Below, one piece after another: positions 60,220-64,000 of a DNA stretch of 64,000 nucleotides. The position numbers were made by a program, and so were the translations under genes. The notes below the pieces were generated by a model that ran no database searches, had not been told where the DNA came from, and saw nothing but the letters and a program-made list of their open reading frames with translations. This DNA is from Parabacteroides chongii. Lineage in GTDB: Bacteria; Bacteroidota; Bacteroidia; Bacteroidales; Tannerellaceae. The stretch is from assembly GCF_029581355.1 (NCBI RefSeq), contig NZ_CP120849.1, positions 5,860,501 to 5,924,500 on the forward strand. The letters run 5' to 3'. Position 1 is the first letter of the stretch; every line of letters begins with the position of its first letter.

Positions 60220-60552
60220 ATGGTAACATTTAATAAACAACTATCGAAAAGTATTCTTCTTGTTTGTGGAGAACTGAATAATTGGGGATATGAATAAGTA
60301 GAGGATAAAGAAGAGTACGATAGCATTCCTTTCCCTAAATGTTTCGAGCTAACATTTAAGTTTTATGATTGTGAGTTCACTGCTTACTTCAGTCAAAAGA
60401 ATATTGAAAAAGATAGCTTTGAACCGATATCTCTAGAAGGAGATGGAGATTTGTTCGACAGCTTTAACCAAAAGATGGAGGATGAAGAATTTAAGGATGA
60501 TATAAAAACAGCCTGTGAGAAAATTTGGGAAGAGAGTTTAGAATGGCTTTAA
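60220..60552 (+). pseudogene. Phage protein with an in-frame TAA near the N-terminus
   Basis: The frame MVTFNKQLSKSILLVCGELN hits TAA at 60295-60297 after NNWGYE and continues in the same frame with VEDKEEYDSIPFPKCFELTF, FTAYFSQKNIEKDSFEPISL to a TAA at 60550-60552. One substitution restores a 110-residue protein. It is the second such case within 450 bp. Function unknown. Confidence 0.55.
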
Positions 60553-60569
60553 TCTAAAAAATAACGAAT

Positions 60570-60788
60570 ATGAAAGTAAGACAGGCGCTAAAAACAGTCA
60601 AGCAGCCCTCGCCATGTGAAACCGATCCAAAGTGTGGTAGTTATTGGGACAGATACCGTAGAGCCAATAATTACGTGAACAGGCTTTATAATAAGAAATT
60701 GCACTCATTAAAAAGAAGCGGAAAACTTTTCTTGAATGAGAAAGAACTTGATGAAATATTCAACAAAATAAATAATAAAAGGAAATGA
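60570..60788 (+). CDS. Small basic phage protein, 72 residues
   Basis: MKVRQALKTVKQPSPCETDP, then YWDRYRRANNYVNRLYNKKL; the pI is clearly high, which suggests nucleic-acid binding. Its stop overlaps the start of the lipoprotein gene (ATGA). Confidence 0.55.
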   Translation: MKVRQALKTVKQPSPCETDPKCGSYWDRYRRANNYVNRLYNKKLHSLKRSGKLFLNEKELDEIFNKINNKRK

Positions 60789-60955
60789 AGATAGTAACAA
60801 TCATGTGCTTGCTGGCTTTACTGGCCGGATGCACCTCTCGGAGAGAATCAATTTCAAGTAAGCCGAACCGGTTTACAGAACAGTTTCAACAAGCGGATTC
60901 CGTTTTTAACAAGCAATACGGGAAGGAGGTAAATTGTGGGAAATTATTACGATGA
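60785..60955 (+). CDS. Small predicted lipoprotein, 56 residues
   Basis: MKIVTIMCLLALLAGCTSRR has a clear signal peptide and lipobox (LAGC, Cys 16). The remainder is polar (TEQFQQADSVFNKQYGKEV). Small phage lipoproteins can be spanin components or superinfection-exclusion factors. The position in the early region favours exclusion, but this is a guess. Confidence 0.6.
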   Translation: MKIVTIMCLLALLAGCTSRRESISSKPNRFTEQFQQADSVFNKQYGKEVNCGKLLR

Positions 60956-61103
60956 AAATGGCGTGTATCATATAGTTCCGAATGAAGAGGCCTTAGATAG
61001 AGGTCCTTATACCTGGAAAGGTTCGTCTACCAAAAGGGGGAATAACAGTAAAGCTATTACTAAACGTAGGAAGAAAAACAAAAACAAGAAAACTCATAGA
61101 TAA
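60936..61103 (+). CDS. Short basic protein with a GTG start, 55 residues
   Basis: A GTG at 60936 is preceded by GGAGG (60924-60928), a Shine-Dalgarno sequence unusual for this element, which decides the start. The product begins VGNYYDENGVYHIVPNEEAL and ends in a very basic tail (KAITKRRKKNKNKKTHR). It overlaps the lipoprotein gene by 20 bp. Confidence 0.5.
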   Translation: MGNYYDENGVYHIVPNEEALDRGPYTWKGSSTKRGNNSKAITKRRKKNKNKKTHR

Positions 61104-61116
61104 ATAGAACTGAAGT

Positions 61117-61407
61117 ATGATAAAGAAAAACGTAAAAATGGATGACCGTACAGACGTTACGGTGGTAGAATTTGGAACAGGTGACATCCACATAATAGGC
61201 TTAGACTGGAATGAAGAGGACGCTCATGGCGTATTATTTTCAGAAGATGTACCGAAAGATATTACTAAGTGGAATAGCGTGGATAATGTAATTAAAAACA
61301 TATCAGAGGCTAAAAATCCTGTTGTTCTTCGTTTCACTCGCATAGAATCGATAGATCAACTCATAGACTCTTTGGTTGAAGTCAGAAACGCTTTCAAATC
61401 AAGATAA
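61117..61407 (+). CDS. Phage protein of unknown function, 96 residues
   Basis: MIKKNVKMDDRTDVTVVEFG opens an intact ORF with alternating strands (DIHIIGLDWNEEDAHGVLFS) and a helical end (LIDSLVEVRNAFKSR). No family recognised. Confidence 0.55.
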   Translation: MIKKNVKMDDRTDVTVVEFGTGDIHIIGLDWNEEDAHGVLFSEDVPKDITKWNSVDNVIKNISEAKNPVVLRFTRIESIDQLIDSLVEVRNAFKSR

Positions 61408-61423
61408 ATTAAAAATAATTGAT

Positions 61424-61594
61424 ATGTACAAAGTTTTAATTAGATACGAATCAGGTGCTTGGGTAGAAGTTAAATCCAGCTACAACCGCGAGGAAATAGA
61501 AGGCTATGCCTTTACTCAGCTTGTGAATAAAGAATATATGATAGTAAGCGTTCTCAGGCATCATAGCGGGGAACCGGAAGAATTTCAACTTTAA
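61424..61594 (+). CDS. Small phage protein, 56 residues
   Basis: ATG 61424 (MYKVLIRYESGAWVEVKSSY) is preferred to an in-frame start 48 bp upstream because an A-rich TTAAAAATAATTGAT leader precedes it, as for other genes here. The product looks like a compact beta protein. Function unknown. Confidence 0.5.
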   Translation: MYKVLIRYESGAWVEVKSSYNREEIEGYAFTQLVNKEYMIVSVLRHHSGEPEEFQL

Positions 61595-61607
61595 AAAATA
61601 ATGAAAC

Positions 61608-61823
61608 ATGAAAACGAAAGAAGAAGAAATAAAATATCTCGTTGATTTTGAAATGAAAGCTACTCTCAATGTGCCAGAAACGGTAAGACGTAGCTTTGAA
61701 GCCGGCGCAGCATGGGCTGAAAAGAATAAAGAAAAATCGAAGGTTAGATGCCTTAGAGACAGTACAAAGACCTGTAATTTATGCCACGACTGCGACATTT
61801 ATGTATTGAATCCAAATTATTAA
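61608..61823 (+). CDS. Small phage protein with Cys cluster, 71 residues
   Basis: MKTKEEEIKYLVDFEMKATL is followed by RRSFEAGAAWAEKNKEKSKV and a C-terminal CRLRDSTK-type region, here RCLRDSTKTCNLCHDCDIYV, with cysteines that could bind zinc. The motif FEAGAAWAE is frequent in small Bacteroidales phage proteins and occurs again as FKAGVEWML at 63585-63992. Confidence 0.55.
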   Translation: MKTKEEEIKYLVDFEMKATLNVPETVRRSFEAGAAWAEKNKEKSKVRCLRDSTKTCNLCHDCDIYVLNPNY

Positions 61824-61849
61824 CTCTAAACTAAAAATAACTGAAGCAA

Positions 61850-62731
61850 ATGGATATAAACAAAATATATAATGAAGATTGCCAGGAGAGTATTAAACGA
61901 ATACCTGACGCTAGCATCGATTGCATACTAACAGACCCGCCATACCTTTACTTGACAGGTCATAAATTAGATATACCATTCAACGAAACCGCCTTATTCT
62001 CTGAATTTAAACGAGTATTGAAGAAAGACGGATTTGTTGTGTTGTTCGGGCGTGGGACGTCATTTTATAGATGGAATACGATATTGTCCGATCTAGGATT
62101 TATTTTTAAGGAAGAGTGTGTGTGGCATAAAAATTACCCCAGTTCTCCGCTGTTGCCAATATGCCGAATACACGAAACTGCGTCAATACATACTAAAGGT
62201 AAAGGGATCATTAACCGAGTTAAAGTTCCCTATATCGAAAAGAAAAAATATGATTTTGATAGTATTATAAGCGACATAAAAAGATTAAAGACCGTGCTGA
62301 CTAATAATAATCATCTCGTAGCAGTTGAAAAGTACATATGTACTGGTGTTGCCATAAGCGAAAATAAAACAATCAAAAGCAGTACAGTTACCATTTCTTC
62401 CGACACTCTTGGAAAGGCTGACAGATGTGTATCTATCATGAAATCAATGACAGAAGGAATGAACGAAAGTTCTATTATTCGTGAAACTCCTGAAAAATTT
62501 AAAGCGATTCATCCAACCCAGAAACCAGTTCGTTTGCTTGAACGATTATTAGCTCTTACAACTCAACCGGGATCAATTGTCTGCGATCCATTCTCAGGCA
62601 GTGGTTCTACGGCTGTAGCCTGTATCAATACTGGGCGTAAATTTATCGGATTTGAAATCGACAAAGAGTATTACGACGCTAGCATGGAGCGCCTAAAAAA
62701 GGCTTTGTCTGAGCCTAAATTAGCCATGTAG
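61850..62731 (+). CDS. DNA adenine/cytosine-N4 methyltransferase (beta-type)
   Basis: The intact 293-residue enzyme methylates an exocyclic amine in DNA using SAM. Motif IV DPPYLYLTGH lies at about residues 28-37, before motif I CDPFSGSGSTAVAC near 240; this order marks a beta-class enzyme. FIGFEIDKEYY (motif II) follows. The middle part (about 125-215) is the target recognition region. No restriction enzyme is adjacent, so it probably protects phage DNA. The ATG is preceded by the 17-base leader also seen before the next gene. Confidence 0.9.
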   Translation: MDINKIYNEDCQESIKRIPDASIDCILTDPPYLYLTGHKLDIPFNETALFSEFKRVLKKDGFVVLFGRGTSFYRWNTILSDLGFIFKEECVWHKNYPSSPLLPICRIHETASIHTKGKGIINRVKVPYIEKKKYDFDSIISDIKRLKTVLTNNNHLVAVEKYICTGVAISENKTIKSSTVTISSDTLGKADRCVSIMKSMTEGMNESSIIRETPEKFKAIHPTQKPVRLLERLLALTTQPGSIVCDPFSGSGSTAVACINTGRKFIGFEIDKEYYDASMERLKKALSEPKLAM

Positions 62732-62763
62732 TATTAATTCCAAACTAAAAATAACTGAGTATC

Positions 62764-63132
62764 ATGGATAAAATACAGAGATTAGAAGCTAAAATACAGC
62801 GGATCAAGGAAGAGGAAGCTGATAAAAAGAAAGCTAAGTTTCAATATCTCGTAGGTCAATGTCTCCACCGGGCACATACATCATACGAAAAGATTACAGC
62901 GATAGATCAGGTTAATACAGATAGGTATGGGGATGAAATTACATTCGATTGCATCCATGTTCATTTCGACAATAGAGGTGATGAATATAACAGTAGTGCA
63001 AGTATTCAACTTGATGGATATGGTTCGGACTATGCGGATGACATTGATAAACATATCATAAGCCTTGATGACTTTAACAGGGCTTTTAATGCTTGTGTGG
63101 ATTTAATAACGAGAAAAATTAAAAATAAATGA
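62764..63132 (+). CDS. Phage protein with N-terminal coiled coil
   Basis: The 122-residue protein opens MDKIQRLEAKIQRIKEEEAD, a heptad-rich coiled coil, then a compact domain (YGDEITFDCIHVHFDNRGDE, DFNRAFNACVDLI). The leader AAACTAAAAATAACTGA lies just upstream, identical to that of the methyltransferase gene. Function unknown. Confidence 0.55.
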   Translation: MDKIQRLEAKIQRIKEEEADKKKAKFQYLVGQCLHRAHTSYEKITAIDQVNTDRYGDEITFDCIHVHFDNRGDEYNSSASIQLDGYGSDYADDIDKHIISLDDFNRAFNACVDLITRKIKNK

Positions 63133-63136
63133 AGAT

Positions 63137-63376
63137 ATGAAGTATTTAAGAATACATACTGCGTTGTGGGCTATAATATGTCTTATATCTGTATTGCTTA
63201 ATGCAATATGTTATATTCTCTATGCTTTTGTTAGATTCACTTGGTGTTTCCAGGTTGAAAAATGGAGCGATTTTAATAGATGTGATAATCGGTGGAGTAA
63301 CCATTGGGATGGAACTACATACGTAGACCACACACCACTGGATACTTTTAGGAGATATTTTAATATGTTTGATTAA
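63137..63376 (+). CDS. Small membrane protein with an extracytoplasmic tail
   Basis: MKYLRIHTALWAIICLISVL begins with a strong hydrophobic helix (about residues 9-35) and continues with a Trp/Asp-rich tail (WSDFNRCDNRWSNHWDG). It starts 4 bp after the previous stop. Function unknown. Confidence 0.5.
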   Translation: MKYLRIHTALWAIICLISVLLNAICYILYAFVRFTWCFQVEKWSDFNRCDNRWSNHWDGTTYVDHTPLDTFRRYFNMFD

Positions 63377-63389
63377 CAACTAAAAAATT

Positions 63390-63578
63390 ATGAGCAGATC
63401 AAGAAAATACAGTTTACTACTCGGTTCAAAGGCAAAATACACTTGTTTTGGATTAAGAGGATGTAGTCACGGAATGTATAGTTCTGGAGGTTTTAATTAC
63501 TGGGTATATGGAATAAAAGGATTGATTTCTTTTGAAATATATGAAGGATGGGGATTATATAGAAACAATCATAACTAA
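63390..63578 (+). CDS. Short phage protein, 62 residues
   Basis: MSRSRKYSLLLGSKAKYTCF opens with the MSRSRK signature seen in small Bacteroidales phage proteins. The rest is Gly/Tyr-rich (YSSGGFNYWVYGIKG). A hidden frameshift cannot be excluded because the basic start is usually followed by a more polar protein. Confidence 0.45.
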   Translation: MSRSRKYSLLLGSKAKYTCFGLRGCSHGMYSSGGFNYWVYGIKGLISFEIYEGWGLYRNNHN

Positions 63579-63584
63579 AAAGAA

Positions 63585-63992
63585 ATGAACCAAGCAATAA
63601 GAGAGAGAGCGGAAGCATATCAAAAAGATATGTTTATCCTTGACGGATATCTAGTTAGATTTGATAGCGTTGGTATACGTTCTCCCAGATATGTCGCTTT
63701 TAAAGCAGGTGTTGAGTGGATGCTTGAACAACTTTCTGTGATTAAACTTCCATCTAAACTCATGCCCGAAACTGGAATAAACTTAGAAAATGGTCAGATT
63801 TTAGCAACGACAGACGATTGTATTATTTTCTATGGAAATGGTAAATGCGATACCGCTTACAGGGAATGGACAGAAGATACTGGATGGAGATGGAAGGTTA
63901 AATATGGACCAGCTATTGAAGATGATAAGGTTTTATTTTGGATGTGGAATAATTTAAAAAAAATCGAATATGAAAAAGATAATGTTCAATGA
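63585..63992 (+). CDS. Phage protein of unknown function, 135 residues
   Basis: MNQAIRERAEAYQKDMFILD opens an intact ORF with FKAGVEWMLEQLSVIKLPSK and a C-terminal beta region (WTEDTGWRWKVKYGPAIEDD). The N-terminal helix with FKAGVEW is a frequent module in phages of this order. Its end overlaps the next start by 23 bp. Confidence 0.55.
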   Translation: MNQAIRERAEAYQKDMFILDGYLVRFDSVGIRSPRYVAFKAGVEWMLEQLSVIKLPSKLMPETGINLENGQILATTDDCIIFYGNGKCDTAYREWTEDTGWRWKVKYGPAIEDDKVLFWMWNNLKKIEYEKDNVQ

Positions 63993-64000
63993 TCGCTTAG
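63970..64000 (+). CDS. Start of a further phage gene (partial)
   Basis: ATG 63970 opens MKKIMFNDRL and remains open to the window end. The same opening is known to me from Bacteroidales phage proteins thought to be ASCH-like, but with ten residues this is only a hint. Confidence 0.35.
   Translation, partial: MKKIMFNDRL

Noticed and set aside
59781..60552. Genome-wide recoding of TAA to a sense codon in the phage
   Set aside because: Many intact phage genes end at TAA with a new gene right behind it (for example 48544, 51340, 57621), so TAA is a normal stop.
39900..64000. Diversity-generating retroelement behind the variable repeats
   Set aside because: No reverse transcriptase and no template repeat were found in the window; variation is not A-specific.

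Overview
The window is bacterial and almost certainly from the order Bacteroidales; the gene content best fits Parabacteroides or a close relative. Evidence: SusC/SusD pair, gldD-gldE-ssb-mutY cluster, GT3-type glycogen synthase beside an AgpA-type glucan phosphorylase, promoters with the Bacteroidota -7 box TAnnTTTG, and few Shine-Dalgarno sequences.

Region 1 to about 39.7 kb is ordinary chromosome and every gene in it is intact. From left to right it holds: the start of an AsmA-like gene; a leftward operon mutY-ssb-gldE-gldD-phosphopantetheinyl transferase; HU, a 29-residue Cox24/mS38-like peptide and RNase G; a Gfo/Idh/MocA lipoprotein; dnaK; a sensor histidine kinase; a leftward nitrilase/acyltransferase operon; glycogen synthase and glucan phosphorylase; a SusCD pair; malate dehydrogenase; a GNAT acetyltransferase; a RhuM-like protein with a PLD-like tail; a leftward RND efflux operon ending in an LpxA-like acyltransferase; a LacI-type regulator followed by the D-mannonate pathway genes uxuB and uxuA; and an M23 peptidase lipoprotein.

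From about 39.73 kb to the window end lies the early arm of a temperate-phage-like element: tyrosine integrase, toxin-antitoxin remnant, immunity region with LexA/S24-like repressor and divergent operators, tRNA-like genes, a recombination module (ERF, SSB, RuvC-like resolvase), dUTPase, Bro/KilAC antirepressor, HNH nuclease, DUF4373-type replication protein, a DNA methyltransferase and many small unknown genes. Structural and lysis genes would lie beyond the right edge.

Two things stand out. First, about fifteen genes between 39.9 and 56.1 kb are broken by one- or two-base contractions of homopolymers, while the 39.7 kb of host DNA beside them shows none. This is either recent decay or uneven sequence polishing. 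Second, the element carries at least four tRNA-like sequences whose acceptor and T arms are good but whose anticodon domain is mostly abnormal (too long, too short or hugely extended). I also point out a 21-unit 27-bp coding repeat, a strict 11-bp TGGCA/TGCCA array, paired operators in the immunity region and a possible structured RNA. I did not find a clearly new defence or mobile system; the tRNA-like set is the most unusual signal.
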